Shown here piece after piece: positions 1-12,900 of a DNA stretch of 64,000 nt; position 1 is the first letter of the stretch, and every line of letters starts with the position of its first letter. The position numbers and the translations under genes were made by a program. The notes beneath the pieces are model-generated. The model ran no database searches, was not told where the DNA came from, and was given only the letters and a program-made list of their open reading frames with translations. Source of the DNA: Aradus depressus (lineage: Eukaryota > Arthropoda > Insecta > Hemiptera > Aradidae); assembly GCA_963662175.1 (NCBI GenBank), contig OY759222.1, positions 8,677,222 through 8,741,221 on the forward strand, given 5' to 3'.

Positions 1-459
1 GCAAGAGGTTTTACTGCTTTGGGTCTGCCATAACGAGGCCATAGTCTGCCACGGGTACCTGCAGCAGCATGCTGGACTTAATTAAAGATGCAGGGCTGTG
101 GTAGGGCCCAAAACACATAGAGCACACAATAGGCTACGCTTACTCTAGCCTCGGTGATACCATCAGAACTCAAACAAAAAAAAATTACGCCATCAACAGA
201 AATTAAAGTAAAAAATGTGGATCACTATATATCAGAGACTGAATTTTAAAAAATAATTCTGCTAATATGTTTAGAATACAGATGGGTGGACGGCAGAACC
301 GGGAGAAGGACCAGACCAGATTCAACCTGTGTCATTAACCAACCATTCAGTTTAGCATCATCTCTCACCTTAACAGATGTTTGAATATGTATTGATAAAA
401 AGATAGATGAAAAAAGGGGGTCTAGCCTCGTCTCTGGAGGAATGGCCAATAGAAGCTAC
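1..459. other. No recognised gene (left edge, downstream of wolframin A exon 6)
   Basis: Translated in both directions, this stretch shows nothing resembling the next wolframin exon, which in copy B encodes a block starting WSNLLVAWG. Copy A therefore either continues beyond the left edge after a long intron or is truncated. Short open frames here have no recognisable domain. Confidence 0.5.
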
Positions 460-2405
460 CTTTTGAACTGGTCAAACTCCCACTTTTTGATGAGAACTCG
501 GCAGGTGGTGACCATCATGATGGAGAGAGTGAGATAGTAGATGAGGTGAGGGAGGGCATCAAGGAGAGACTCCAGTCCCAGGATGGAGACGGCGGCCAGG
601 ATGAGGAGTGTGAGTGTGTGGAGGTGGAGATGGAGGTGGTGCGGAGGAGGAGAGAGGAGAGCCAGACTAGCTGTGGTCCAGTCTCTGTAGCTAGCTCTCA
701 GGGCCACCGGCAGCTCTCCTCTGTAGAGGTGGCTGGCAGCACCTACCACCATCTCTTCTGTCAGTCGGTCCCCACCACCAGGGGCTTCTTCAGCCTCCCA
801 TCGCCAATCTGCATAAACAGAGCAGGCAACAATTTTATAAGCTGCAGGGTATAACAAAGAAAACGAACGATTTCCTCTTAAAATACTATTTATGTTGGAT
901 TCGCAAAACATATGAATATTTAATAACAGATTGTTCATAACTGTTAATGGATGATTTTACGGAAAAAGAATGAATCTGTGAATAAATTACGATAAGTTGT
1001 GTTGCAGATATACTCTCCCCACCGATGAGTCCCCACTCTGAGGCTTAGGACTGGCCGCGCTATTGACACCTACCCTAGGTGAATAAACCTGGATAGACAA
1101 CATTTAGGACACCAATAGTAGAGTCGGGCTCATGTCCACCAGAGCGACGAAAGAGCGCTCTGGTAACAGATGATGTGAACTCCCAGTTAAAGCCCGGGCA
1201 TGAGTCATAAGTAACTCAAGAGTAGAGCAATAATATTCCAAACTGGACTCCCACTGTTTCTGGAGCTCTGGCACAGTAGACTTGCCCTGCTCACAGAAAA
1301 CACAAGGGCTCTTTCAACAAGTTAAATCGGATATTTTCACAGTTCACGCCGTAAAGTCATCAAAATACTCTTTCTAATTTTTATATCCTCACTTGAGATC
1401 TAAAAGTATTTTAAAATGTTTAAAATTCTTCAAATCGATACACTTACCAGCCTCAGCTCTTGGACAATCTTGAGAACATTTTCGCATTTCCTCAATCAGC
1501 TGACTGCATGTGACAAAATCTTCACCCTGGGAGAGCCTAAAAAAAAAGCCTTCGTTCATATGGTGTACAACTTCGAAACATTGAATACTACAAAGTAACA
1601 TTATGTAATTAGTGACATATATTAATTAAATATTAAAATAAGTTATATTAATTCTTCATTCTTAAAGCCCACCTACCGAGAAAATAAATCCCTGGCTGCT
1701 TTCCTTGACACTTTTTCTCCTTGAGGCATTTTTAAGCATGCTCTCACATCACTTATGTTGCGTTCACTTATGCCTGAAAATAACATTAATTTCAGGAAAA
1801 GAAAGACAATATATCACTTATATATACAACATATAAGATTTACACACTGTTATATAAACATATTTAGAATTTCACAAGGTATGAGGGCAGTGTACACAGG
1901 TTGAACATTGTTTAAGCATCCATTTAAACGTTAGAATATAAAAGAAAACCCGAACCTCTTCCAGTTCTTAGACAATTCTGTAGTATCCTCGTGGCTTCTT
2001 CATGACCTTTTTCCGAAGCTTTAATAAGCCAGTAAACGCCCTGGCGAGCTTTCTCTTCATGGTCTCCATTTTCATCTGAAATTTTAAAACATGAGTTTCG
2101 ATTGACAAAAAAAAATGTAGTGTCATTGTAAGTATAAGTTGGAAAAGTAATGGAGAAATGGTCGGTGTAAAGAAAACAAAAGCATAAAATTACCTAAATT
2201 TTCTTCCAATAAATGTTTGGCCAATATTACTTGAGAATCTGGACATCCATCTTCCGCTAAGCCTAAACTCTGAATGTTTTCAATCGGTTCACCTAATCAG
2301 AAATATAAAAATTACCTAAAAGACAAACGAAATATTTAAAATTTGAAGCAAGTTGAACTTACGAAATATTCTCCATTGCTTACGCCCTGGTGTTTGACTC
2401 GCCAT
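460..2405 (-). CDS. wfs1: Wolframin-like gene, copy A (5' six exons, partial)
   Basis: Wolframin is an ER membrane protein involved in ER calcium handling and stress control. Six exons read in order on the minus strand with GT-AG junctions and consistent phase: 2405-2363, 2292-2194, 2075-1956, 1773-1677, 1536-1448 and 808-460 (797 nt, about 265 aa). The protein starts MASQTPGRKQWRIF, contains a Sel1-like stretch (EEKARQGVYWLIKASEKGHE), and ends in a GC-rich exon with a His-rich segment and two hydrophobic helices. It aligns exon by exon with copy B. Exons 3 and 4 here correspond to a single exon in copy B, so there is one extra intron. No stop or frameshift is seen, so it looks functional as far as visible. 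The last exon is almost identical to copy B at nucleotide level while the others are not. The 3' exons are not in the window, so a truncated paralogue cannot be excluded. Confidence 0.86.
1060..1215 (+). repeat. SINE1 fragment (body only)
   Basis: This matches the SINE1 3' half: the CCTAGGTGAATAAACCT segment, GAGTCGGGCTCATGTCCACC, the CCAGAGCGACGAAAGAGCGC hairpin block and GCCCGGGCATGAGTCATAA. The tRNA-like head is missing. It lies in intron 5 of wolframin copy A. Confidence 0.8.
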
Positions 2406-3727
2406 ATTAAATCATAGTGATATTATAAAAAAATTAGTAACATAAGTTACTAATGACAGCCAAGTAACAGAAAATTAAACAAAACAAAACTTATGTTCGT
2501 AACATCGTCTATGCCTACTGTATTGTTATCAGAATCAAAACCATTCTAAGTTGCTCCGCGATAAGAAAAAGAGAAAGGTCTGTTCTTAAGTTTAACTATA
2601 ATCAGGTTATTTTAATCCTTATCAAGACAAGCATGCAGTTCGCCATATTGGATGAAAACTGAAATTTTGTCTCAATTTCATTATTGTATTGCTAAATGAT
2701 TTAATATATCACGATCGCTTAAAAAACTCAAAAGAACTAAAAAAAACTACTCTGATCAAGCATTTTTCAATATATTTTCATTCTATTCACAAAATTTCCA
2801 CAAATCACTTTTTTATCCAAACCTTAGGACTGAGCGGGGGAATCATTCCCGTTACCCCCTCAGATCCTCCCCTGATCACAAAAATATCCTTGGTCAATCA
2901 TTGTTATAATTGATTTAAATAAAATTGACTATTTAAATTAATCATAAGATCTTCTCAGTATATTTTAGTAAATAAAAAATAAATAATAACGTTTTCAGAA
3001 AATGAAGGCGCCGCAGCATTGTTGCCAATATTCTGGAAGTTTTATTTTGTAAATACTAGCCCATCATCTTTATTATTGGTACGGTTACCAACCTAATTGC
3101 AAAATAACAATAATAAATTGAAAGAAGAAATGTATTGCACAAATTACAGAACAATCTGTAGTATGCAACAACTCATCCCCGGAGATGATATTCAGATAAC
3201 GATTAACTTTCCTGTTTTTTTTAACTTTCCTACCGATTTTTAAATATTTTAATTACCTTCGGAAGTAATTTTAATAACCCCTTTTATAAAATTGTTTTCT
3301 TTTCAATTTATGGGTAGATGCTAGTCCGACAGATTATGGTGAAAACTTAGAAAGCTGTTCGTGAATTAATCTACATATGGAGTATTATGAACTGTCATTA
3401 CAAATAAATCTAAGATGGCAAGTAGTATACTCATACTTTATACCTGATATGATAAATTCCCAAGTGTAGTGTTTCATTGGAGTACACATATGAGTCGGAA
3501 CATTAAATCTTAATTAATTTTATTTGATCAAATCTCTGTATCTATTTATTATTTAGCGGGATATTCCAAATCTTTAGCACTTAACATTTTTGTTTTTAGC
3601 GCGGTAATTCGAATACATTCCTTCGAAATTCATTTATCTTTCAAACCATAGGTGCCTTTCTCAAACCTTGGGCCGGGGCCGGGTTATGACGCATCACTTC
3701 AGTTTCCATAATTATACAGATATCTAA
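2406..3727. other. Upstream region of wolframin A, no gene recognised
   Basis: AT-rich sequence between the wolframin A start codon and the first SINE. No open frame has a recognisable domain. The promoter of copy A should lie in the first few hundred bases, but I see no convincing TATA or initiator and no clear similarity to the region upstream of copy B. Confidence 0.4.
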
Positions 3728-3952
3728 TACCGCTAGCTCAGGTGGCGTACAGCGCTCCAGATCGCGGATTCGAATCGGCCGAGGCCCTTAGGTTTTTTAA
3801 GAGGTTAAAAAACTTTGAGCACGCCGTTCTTCGGATAGGACGTTAAGCGATGGTCCAGTCATGTCCACCCTTGCGACGTAAGCGCTGTTAGTAGGCAATA
3901 TAACCTCATAGTTAATGCTCGGGCATGAGTCATAATAACTATCAATTGAAGC
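3728..3952 (+). repeat. SINE1 copy, internally deleted
   Basis: It has the tRNA-like head (A-box-like CTAGCTCAGGTGG, degenerate B box), the GAGGCCCTTAGG junction, the CGTTAAGCGATGGTCC block and the GGCATGAGTCATAATAACTA 3' end. The middle is shortened compared with the copy at 32597. Confidence 0.8.
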
Positions 3953-4439
3953 AATTAAAAAAATACATCAAAATTTGATTATTTAATAAGAAACAGGAAA
4001 TTCGGTTACACCAAAATCGTTCGACATATAAGAGGTAATAACAAACATGTTGAATGTATAAATACGCCACTATACAAATTACTTAAAAGATTTACTTGTT
4101 TTGGAGAAAGGGAGGGGGGGAGCACTTTTATTTTTTGGGAATGTAATGGCTATAAAACGTATTCAACTATTATGCTTTTCTGAATAGGAAAGAAAAAAAA
4201 AAATTAGCAAAATTAACTTACTTGGTGGTGACCACGCGCGCAGTTTTCCCTTCATTTATTTACTTGCTTAGTTACATTCAGTATAGAATTTATGTATATT
4301 TGTCAGGAATTCGATCTTGAGTTTTCAACAGATTTTCATGCTTTTCGATCCCTTGATCTCAATAATTAAAAAGACAAAATCTCACATCTTTCAACAATTT
4401 TCAGCGAAATGAGGTGAAGAAAATCGGAGAGGGACTACA

Positions 4440-4860
4440 AAAACCTAATAACAGCTGATAATGAATGTATCGACGCAAAATTTAGTGTGATTCAAAAGTC
4501 CCTATATAAGTCAGCTATTGATAGGTTTTAGGGATGACTGCAGGCACGCCGGTAGTCGCCCCCCCGCTTTTATCCCGAGCTCTTCCGGGTGACCGCCGAT
4601 CGTCGTAGATGGTCGCTCCTAGCTGACCACAGCAACAGATAATAATTATCTTTCTATTTGACAAACTTGTAAAGCCCTGTTCCTTGGCAACTCAGTGAAC
4701 GGGTGTCGTCGTGACCTTCATCGGAAATCGGCAAAAAAAAAAGCTATTGATAATTAGCCCAAAGGGACGATTGGTTTTGGAGGGAGAGCGAGACAATTAG
4801 TTGATTGGTGCTGGGGAAGTTTGCTGGTGATTCACCGACCATCATCGCTCAACGTCCCAT
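4440..4860 (+). repeat. B-repeat fragments
   Basis: It contains B-repeat segments (TGATAATGAATGTATCGACG; TTGGTTTTGGAGGGAGAGCG; CTGGTGATTCACCGACC) also found near 22400, 50280 and 52750. Non-coding and degenerate. Confidence 0.6.
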
Positions 4861-4975
4861 TCGAAGGATAGGTCTGTTCACCTCCCTGATAAAAACCTAA
4901 GGGCCTCGACCGGTTTTGAACCCGCGATCTTGAGCTCAGTAGGCAAGCATGCTACCTTTGAGCCACCGCAGTGTG
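4838..4975 (-). repeat. SINE1 fragment (head and 5' body)
   Basis: On the minus strand it reads tRNA-like head, GAGCTCAAGATCGCGGGTTC, then GAGGCCCTTAGGTTTTTATC, ending near CGTTGAGCGATGATGGTC. It abuts the B fragment. Confidence 0.75.
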
Positions 4976-5453
4976 AAATTTATGAGTTTTGATTTTCAAA
5001 ATTCGAGCCCCCGCTCAATTTTGATGAAACTAGGTGCAAAAAATTTGTGAAAGCTGGCTTTCTATCAGGTAACTGCGGGTTTAACAATCAATGAATCCAT
5101 TAAAACCACCAAAAGTGGCAAAAATAGCCAATATATTGAATTTGGATCACTTTAGGCCAAAATGACAACATTAAGACCACTTTTGGCTAAAATAAATATT
5201 GAATTCCTAATCAGCGACCCAAAAAAACATTCATTTAAGTTGTAAAAATCCGTTAACAAAAACTTACAAAAAAAATTAAAATTTTCGCAGCTGTCAATTG
5301 GCATATAATACCTTGATTGTGAAACCCGCAGTTACCTGTTAAAAATCCAGCTTTCACAGATATTTTGCACCTAGTTTCATCCAAATTGATCAAAAATTGA
5401 GCGGGGTCTCAAATTTTGAAAATCGAAACTCATAAATTTCACCATGTGCATCG
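4968..5453. mobile_element. Long-TIR MITE, copy 1
   Basis: About 485 bp with inverted arms of about 130-150 bp: the left arm (GAGTTTTGATTTTCAAAATT ...) recurs inverted at the right end, including GAAACTAGGTGCAAAA and AACTGCGGGTTT blocks. It has no coding capacity. A second copy lies at 44573-45079. The transposase family that would mobilise it is not evident. Confidence 0.75.
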
Positions 5454-6955
5454 GTGCTCTATATGAGTTAACGACTAATTTTGAATGAACCTTCATTGTT
5501 AAGCCACTCTTGTTTTCCTTCGAAAATACAATAGACGACACATCGATTAACAATCTGGTCCTATTTTTATTATATTTTTCTTCTTGAGCAATAAAACGAC
5601 GATGAAATTGATTGTTTTTTTTTTTTGTGTGAATAACAATAAGCATACACATAATTTATTATATATACTCTTCTTTAATAAATCTGCATACATTAAAACA
5701 ATAGTATCTAATATACTAATAGTATAATTAAATAAAACTCCAATCTTGTATAGTTTTATTTTAGATCTCTTTGAAAAATAATTAAACAATGAATGAAGTA
5801 ACTCTCAAATAATAAGAAAAAAAAAGATGCCATACAAAATTAACAGGCATAATTCAAAATATATATATATACTTCTCTATAAATGTATAAATACAAAAAC
5901 ACTTATGCTTGATAGAAATTACGACAAAATTTAGCATGATTAACAAAAAGTTTGATTGAAGTGAGTTCGAATAATAAAAATAAAACAATTTTAAATAATG
6001 CCATTTCTAAATATTTATACTTGACAAACTACTTACTCAAAATGTGCATCAACAATCTACACATTTACTTTTATGCAAGGAGTGCCTTCCAACGTAGGTT
6101 TCGTAAAGTTTCAGAACCATTTTTTTTTTATAAATAACAACAATAATGCGATCAAGAAAAATGTTACTGATTAACTTCTTCGGTTCACATTGACAATTTC
6201 CACAGATACAAATGAGCTTTCCGCAGCAGTTTTACCTCGTAAAAACCAACGTTAAGAAAAAAAAAACAAAAATATATACATAAGAGTTTAAAAACGTAAA
6301 TTAAGAAATGGTAGAGGTTTGGGCTTCATTGGTTCTGCTACAAGAACCCTCAAGTATATCTGAGGCTGATTGATCAACCTGAGAAATCTATATAAAAAAC
6401 ATGTAAGTTAACTTTCATTTCTTATTCCTTTCCTAGAAATGCGTACATATTATATATATTTTTTTTGGTGGGATGCCGACATAGAAAATCTTTTGAAGGC
6501 ACTACCCTAATGAATTAAAATTATTAATGACTCCAATAAATATTTACACAGATCATTCTCAATCTAAAATGCGATATAAGGGCTTTTCTTTTTCCTCTTT
6601 TTAGAATGTTTATCAGAAACTAAAAAAGAAATAATAGTAATTTAAAGAAAAGGAAAAATTTGAATCTTAATACATATAAAAAAAAAGTTTTTCTTCTCTT
6701 CATTAGGAGCCATCACATATTTTTTTTTATTATTTCAGTCCAACGAAGAAAAAACGGAAAAATTCTTCGTGTAATTATTGTTTTCGTTCTGTATAATAGC
6801 GCTGCATTTTTTTTTTTTCTATACATTTCAGTGAGATAATCTCATACATATTTTCAAAAAAATTATATATATATATATATATATATATTTAAAAGAAACT
6901 GAAGTGGCACTATTTAAAATAAGAACAATAGAGATATTTTTCCAAACAAATTCTT
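5454..6955. other. AT-rich region; probable 3' UTR of the chromodomain gene on the right
   Basis: Very AT-rich, with no recognised gene. On the minus strand AATAAA at 6731-6726 is a possible poly(A) signal for the chromodomain gene ending at 6956. A dinucleotide AT tract sits at 6862-6888. Confidence 0.4.
6862..6888. repeat. (AT)n microsatellite
   Basis: Uninterrupted alternating AT run. Confidence 0.9.
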
Positions 6956-9900
6956 CTATTCAGCATCATAATACTTGACCCTGAAAAAAGAGAAAAAAAA
7001 AAATTGTTAAATAAAAATATGTTTATTATATTTCTTTCCCTATTTTGGCGAAAAGGCATAAACCGTACAATAAATAATAATTTTGGTAAGGGTACAAGTG
7101 TCAGTGTCATACATTAACTTGTGGATAGTGTCAATACATTACACAGTCAACTAGTAATTCTGGTGTTGGTTGAATAAATAAATATAGTTAGAGGAAAAAT
7201 AGAGAAATTATTTATCTATTAGTCATAGCTGAAACTTATAGATAAATAAAATTATATTGTAATTTCTCTATATTTCTTATAATACAATTTATTTATTTAT
7301 ACCCCGAACGCCTTGATTACTTCTTTTCGACATTGATTGATGCAAAATTTGGACGCCAAAAAAATCAATTAAAAATTTGAAAAAAAAAAAAAAAAACAAG
7401 TTACTTTATTATTTATTTACACTGTTCCAAGGTAAGTAACGATAATCTTAAAAATTCTGAAAAGTAATTGAACCATCTATAAAATCATCAACTGGAAAAG
7501 CAGCTCGTACGAGTTTCAACCGAAGCCAAATAAGAATACGAGTACAGCAGAGGAATGTCATCAGACCAGGATGTTATTGTCACTGAAAATAGCAAAATGG
7601 AAAATCGACAATGTACTTCCCCAGAACGAATTAATTAATTAATTAACTTTTCGCTCCTCATCCAAAACCAGTTGACCGTTTGCGCTAATATTCAACAGGT
7701 GACTTACATAGGGGTTCTTAAATCCTCATACTAAAATTTGTGTTGATAAATTGATTATATTGGCAGTTATTAGGGTTTTTGAATTGAGCATCCACCCCTG
7801 AACCCCCGTTCCGTTTAGCCGATAAATTTTACAGGTTACGTCATCATTGTGTTCTAAATTTTAATATAAATATCATGTCGATACATTCATTACATCGGCA
7901 GTTATAGGGTTTTTTGAATTGAGCCTCGCCCGGTTCCGCAGAAAATTAATAAGTGACGTCCTTATGGGATTTTGAATCAACATTTGACATTTTGTGCCGA
8001 TACATTCATTACAACGCCAGTTATTAAACTTTTTGAGTTAAGTCTCACCCCTAATATATCGATAGAGGGCTCTGGATTCACATATAAAATTTCATGTCAT
8101 TCTATCGAGAGTTATCGTGTTCACAGACAATTTTTTTTCCATATTTGGATTCAAGAGGTCGGAAAACATAAAATTCTGTTGAAAACTCCGCATCGAATTT
8201 CCAACAGATTACATAACTTCCCCTATACTTCGTACAACGGGTAGTAAAAGTTGTTATATTACATGTTATATTGACATACAACTAATGTTAATGACCCAAA
8301 AACTGAAATATACACAAGTTTTTCGAGATTCATTGCATTGCTGAAACATGAACGATTTCAAAATTTTAAGGCATCACTCAAATGCAATCAATATTTTTCT
8401 TTTCTTTGTTCAATATTTTTTACTTTTTTTCCAGATTTCCCACTAATTTATTAAACATTTCTAAAAAAGGTTACTCAACTGTTGGCTAGAAGAACAAAGT
8501 TTTGATAACATTTTTATTAAAATGTCAATGAGGTTATTTAACAATGTAGTTCCTAACTCTGCCACTGAAGCCTTTATAACTTTATAGTTATTTAATTTCT
8601 AGTCATTAAAAAAAATAGTATTTTATCAATTCACACTAAAAACAATGTGTGGGTCTACAAGTCTTGAAGTAGTTCGTTATTCATACAGAACAATTGAATA
8701 TAAAAATATTTTAAAGCTATGGAAATAAAGGAAGGAATAAACATTTAAAATTAGTTAAAATAAATTTTAAGATTAAAATAATTTCTTTGTTCAATATTTC
8801 TAAGTTTATTTCCAGAGTTTATAAATATTTTTATATTCAATTGTTTTGTATGAATAAAGAACTTCTTCAAGATTTATAGACCCACACATTGTTTTTGTAA
8901 AAGGTAATATAAGAATATTGAAGAAATAACTAATTTTTTTCTTAGCAATTTTAAAACTAAATAACTTATATATCCCTCAACACAATTTCACACCTTTGCA
9001 GATGATACTGCTATCCTCTCTCCTCATCCCGACCCAGTCCTATCATCCAGACACCTCCAAGAACACCTGATACCCCTTCAATCCTTGTACAAAAAGTGGA
9101 GAGTGAAGGTGGACGACAAGGAGTCAGCTAACATCGTCTTCATTCTTCGTCGAAAATATACCTGCTCTCTAGTGTACCTTAACAACGATCACATCTCTTT
9201 AAAAAACGAAGTCCGCTATCTAGGTCTCATACTCGACAAACGATTAACTTGGAATCCTCACAAGAGACTGACAAGACAAGGAACTGTTACTAAGACTACA
9301 AGACGAAAGATCCAAATTAACTTTGAAAACAAAACGACTTATGTATAACGCAGTACTCAAACCTATGTGAACTTACGGACTTGAACTCTGGGGTTCTGCC
9401 AAGGCTTCCAATCTCCAGCGCATCCAATCCTTTCAATCCAAAATCCGTGCAATGGTCAATGCACCTTACTACGTCTACAACAAAACTCTTCACACTGACC
9501 TTAATGTACCTTTTGTCACCAAAGTCGCTAAATCCAAATATAAAAAAATATTTTTCCTTCTTAATTCCCACAATAATGCTCTAGTCCGTGCCCTCCACAC
9601 TTCCCCAACGACGGTTAAGTTAATGTTTCATGTTTTAGCAATGCATGAATCTCGAAAAAAATGAGTATATTTCAATTTGGAAATAAAGTTAGAAATATTG
9701 AACCAATAAATTATTTTTCCCCCTACTGATTTTTCGCTAGGTATCACCCTTTAATTCTGAGCAAAGTTTCAGTATAGATTCCCAGAAATCAGGAGGGATA
9801 GTTGTCAAGTCGACGATTTGCGAACTTATTGACCAACTATTCGAATAGCGTGTAATTGACGCACTTTCTGAATAACGACTTTCTTCTTAGGGACCATCGA

Positions 9901-12900
9901 TTACAGGATTTCTATAAACAAGGAAACTGAGAGTTGGCACTTAACATGATAACTTCTCCAACGAAAAGCAGCAGAAATAACAATGAAATACTGTCGTGTA
10001 CCTCTGCTTGTTGGCGTGCCGTCTGGAGTGTCGTCGCTTATCGGCCTGGGGTGCAGCTGTGAACCTGTCTGTGGGAGCTCGCTTGATTCTCAGCTCCTTA
10101 GCAGGGATCTCTTTGGCCTGATAATTACAAAAAAAAATTTCAATTTATTTACCAAGCCTAGAGGAAGAAAAAAAAAAATAGCATAACATTGCGAATCTTT
10201 ACCCTCTTGACTTTTTCAAGAAATTTTTCCAAAATGTCAGTGCCAGCAAGGTTATCTTCGGGCTCCCATGTGTCATCGCCTTTGCCGAAGCCAGCCCATC
10301 GTACCAGGAACTCCCGCTTCCCATTCTTCAAATTGTGTACGTCAATTATCCTTTCAACCTGAGAAACAATTAAATAATTAACATTATAGTAAACAGAAAG
10401 TAAAGAGATATTTCTTAGACAGGAATATAAATCAATGAGAGGACGCCGGTAGTACAGAGGTAGCGTGGTTGCCTACTGAGCTCACGATCGCGGTTCGAAA
10501 GTCTGCCGAGCCCCTTAGGTTTTATTATCTGGGAGGTAAACAAGCCTTGAGCATGCCGTCCTTTGGATGGGTTCTCACATTGGTAATCGAACCTACCCAA
10601 GGTGAATAAACCTTGCTACGTAAAATCTAAGGTTCACAGTAGAGTTGGGATCATGCCACTAGAGCGACGAAAGAGCGTTCTGGTAGTAGATAATACTCAT
10701 ATGACCTTGTCGTTAATGCCCGGGCTTGAGTCTCAATAACCAATTATAAATCGATCATATGTAAGCCAATTTTGAAGTACTGAAAAAAAAACTTGCTCCA
10801 CAGACTGCAGTTCGGCGAAATACTGCATTCACGCCAAATCAAAATGTTGAAGAACTAGTAGAGACAAATTATCAGGAACTTCAAAAACAATATTCGTCAA
10901 GTGTGCAAAATATATGAGAACAAAATGATGAAACCTCTTAAAGTTAATTAGAAGAAACCTCTTATATAATCCTCTTTCTTAGGATTCGCCACAATATTTG
11001 GCATTTTGTTGCAAAGATGTCAAAACAATTTGCCTCCCCCCTTTTCGGACCCAAGACACAAATACATTGACTTTCATATGGGTACGATTTTTTGTATGAG
11101 AGCTAGACTGTGGCCAAAGACAAATACTAAGGTTTTTTTGTTATCTACAAAATCCTAAAAAGATTGATAACCAAGAGTATCGGGTAAAATGAGAAAACAG
11201 CAACTCCATTATCATCCTAATATCTTTGGCCGTACTGTTTTTTTGCACGAACTTAACAAATCCTCTCTAATAGGGTTCAGAGTGTTGCGATATATAAACA
11301 AGAGAGAAATCAAACTTAGTTTGAAAGTTCTTGGGGTAGGTCTATAAAGGATGTACTAACCATACCCGAAGCATTAACCTTTAATTTACGAACATGTAAA
11401 TCTCTATTGTTAAAATGAGAAAACGGCCTATGTTTTCGGAACAGACATAAACATAATTTTGATTCTCTCCTTCACGCATGATTTAACAGTTTACATAACT
11501 GCCAACTTTATAGCCTTGTGGTCAAGAGTGGTGGCTGGCTACTATTTTAAAGTTTGGGTCATCGAGTTGAGCTATAAACCTTGAAATTGGACTTCATCAT
11601 TTTGTCAGGGTCTTTATTTTTAAAAAATCTTCGATTAATCAACGCAATGCACTTTCCCAGCTCGAATTAATTTACTCTCGCACAAAACCCTTGTCCTTCG
11701 GCCAATTTAAATTCTTTTTACTTCATTTGTCCGCTCTCTTGTTGAGTCTGCTTCCTCTGTATGGTCTCCTTATAAGGTTACCTATATTCATACTGTTGAA
11801 AAAGTACAACACAAATTCCTTCGATATGTTGCATTGCAATCAGGATCATCTGTACGTAATATCGACTATAATATCTTTCTCTCTTCTCTTAAATTGGATA
11901 CTCTGGAGTCAAGACGAATCAAAGCCGATTTATCTTTCTTTTTCAAATTATTAAACAATACAATTGACTGTCTTCATCTACTTTCCCTCGTAAATTTCAA
12001 TATTCCCTCACGTACTTGTCGTTCACTTCTCCCCTTCTCACCTAATTTTCATTACACAGATTATGGGTTCTATTCTCCCATAGATCGATTTCAAAGGCTT
12101 GCACAATATCATTTCTAATAAATTCGATTTTTTCACAGACAATATAAATACTATCTAATCAATTGTGTAGAAATGGTGATATAAAGCATTATAGTACTTA
12201 TTTAAGTGTTTGTTAATAAGAGTAAATTTTAAATAATTGTACAAATCAAAATAATTGTATTTTACTTTTTGTTTATTTATGACGTTTTTATGAGGTTAAT
12301 TGTAAATAATTTTATTTATTTTATATTAATCTATTATTTTATATTATATACCTTTTTCTTGTGTAATAATAGGCTTTGCCTGTAGAAATAAATAAATTTA
12401 ACTGGAAATCAATATGTTTCACACAGGGACTTCTCAATCATACTATAAAATTTCGTGATGATACTTTTATTAAATCAGCAGTTATAAGAACTTTAGAATT
12501 AGGTCCCAGAAGGGTCAACTTATGTGTCTACCGAAGACGTTATCGTGTTGATAAATATCAATTTTACTTCCACAGCTATTCAAAGTATAGGCTAAGTTAT
12601 GCAATCGATCAGAAATTCGATGTGAAGTTTTCATTGGAATTCCATATTTTTCGATCCCCTGATTGTGAAAATGATTCCTATCTGAGCTCAATTCAAAAAC
12701 TCAAAATGTATCAACATTTAATTCAATATGGTGATTCAAAGTAGCTGAGTAAGATATCTAATGATTTGGAACCAAATCGTTAAATTAGTATTCAGGTGAA
12801 GAGCAAACGCTTTTTTTGATTAATTCGCACATTGCCGGTGATTGACCGACGATTTGGAAAACATGTTTCGAGTTACATAACTTCCCCTATACCTGTTTAT

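Noticed and set aside
546..854. 102-codon plus-strand frame over wolframin A exon 6 (and its mirror at 22925-23194)
   Set aside because: Antisense shadow of a conserved GC-rich exon; it exists in both copies only because the exon is shared.
6306..6390. Minus-strand exon-like frame ISQVDQSASDILEGS after an AG
   Set aside because: No upstream exon in phase and no domain; better explained as 3' UTR of the chromodomain gene.
9941..10001. Read-through C-terminus of the chromodomain gene in exon 4 (hydrophobic, Cys-rich tail to a stop at 9941)
   Set aside because: A donor GT at 10001-10000 joined to the strong acceptor at 6981 gives a short tail (VKYYDAE) in the right phase, more like a nuclear protein than the read-through sequence.
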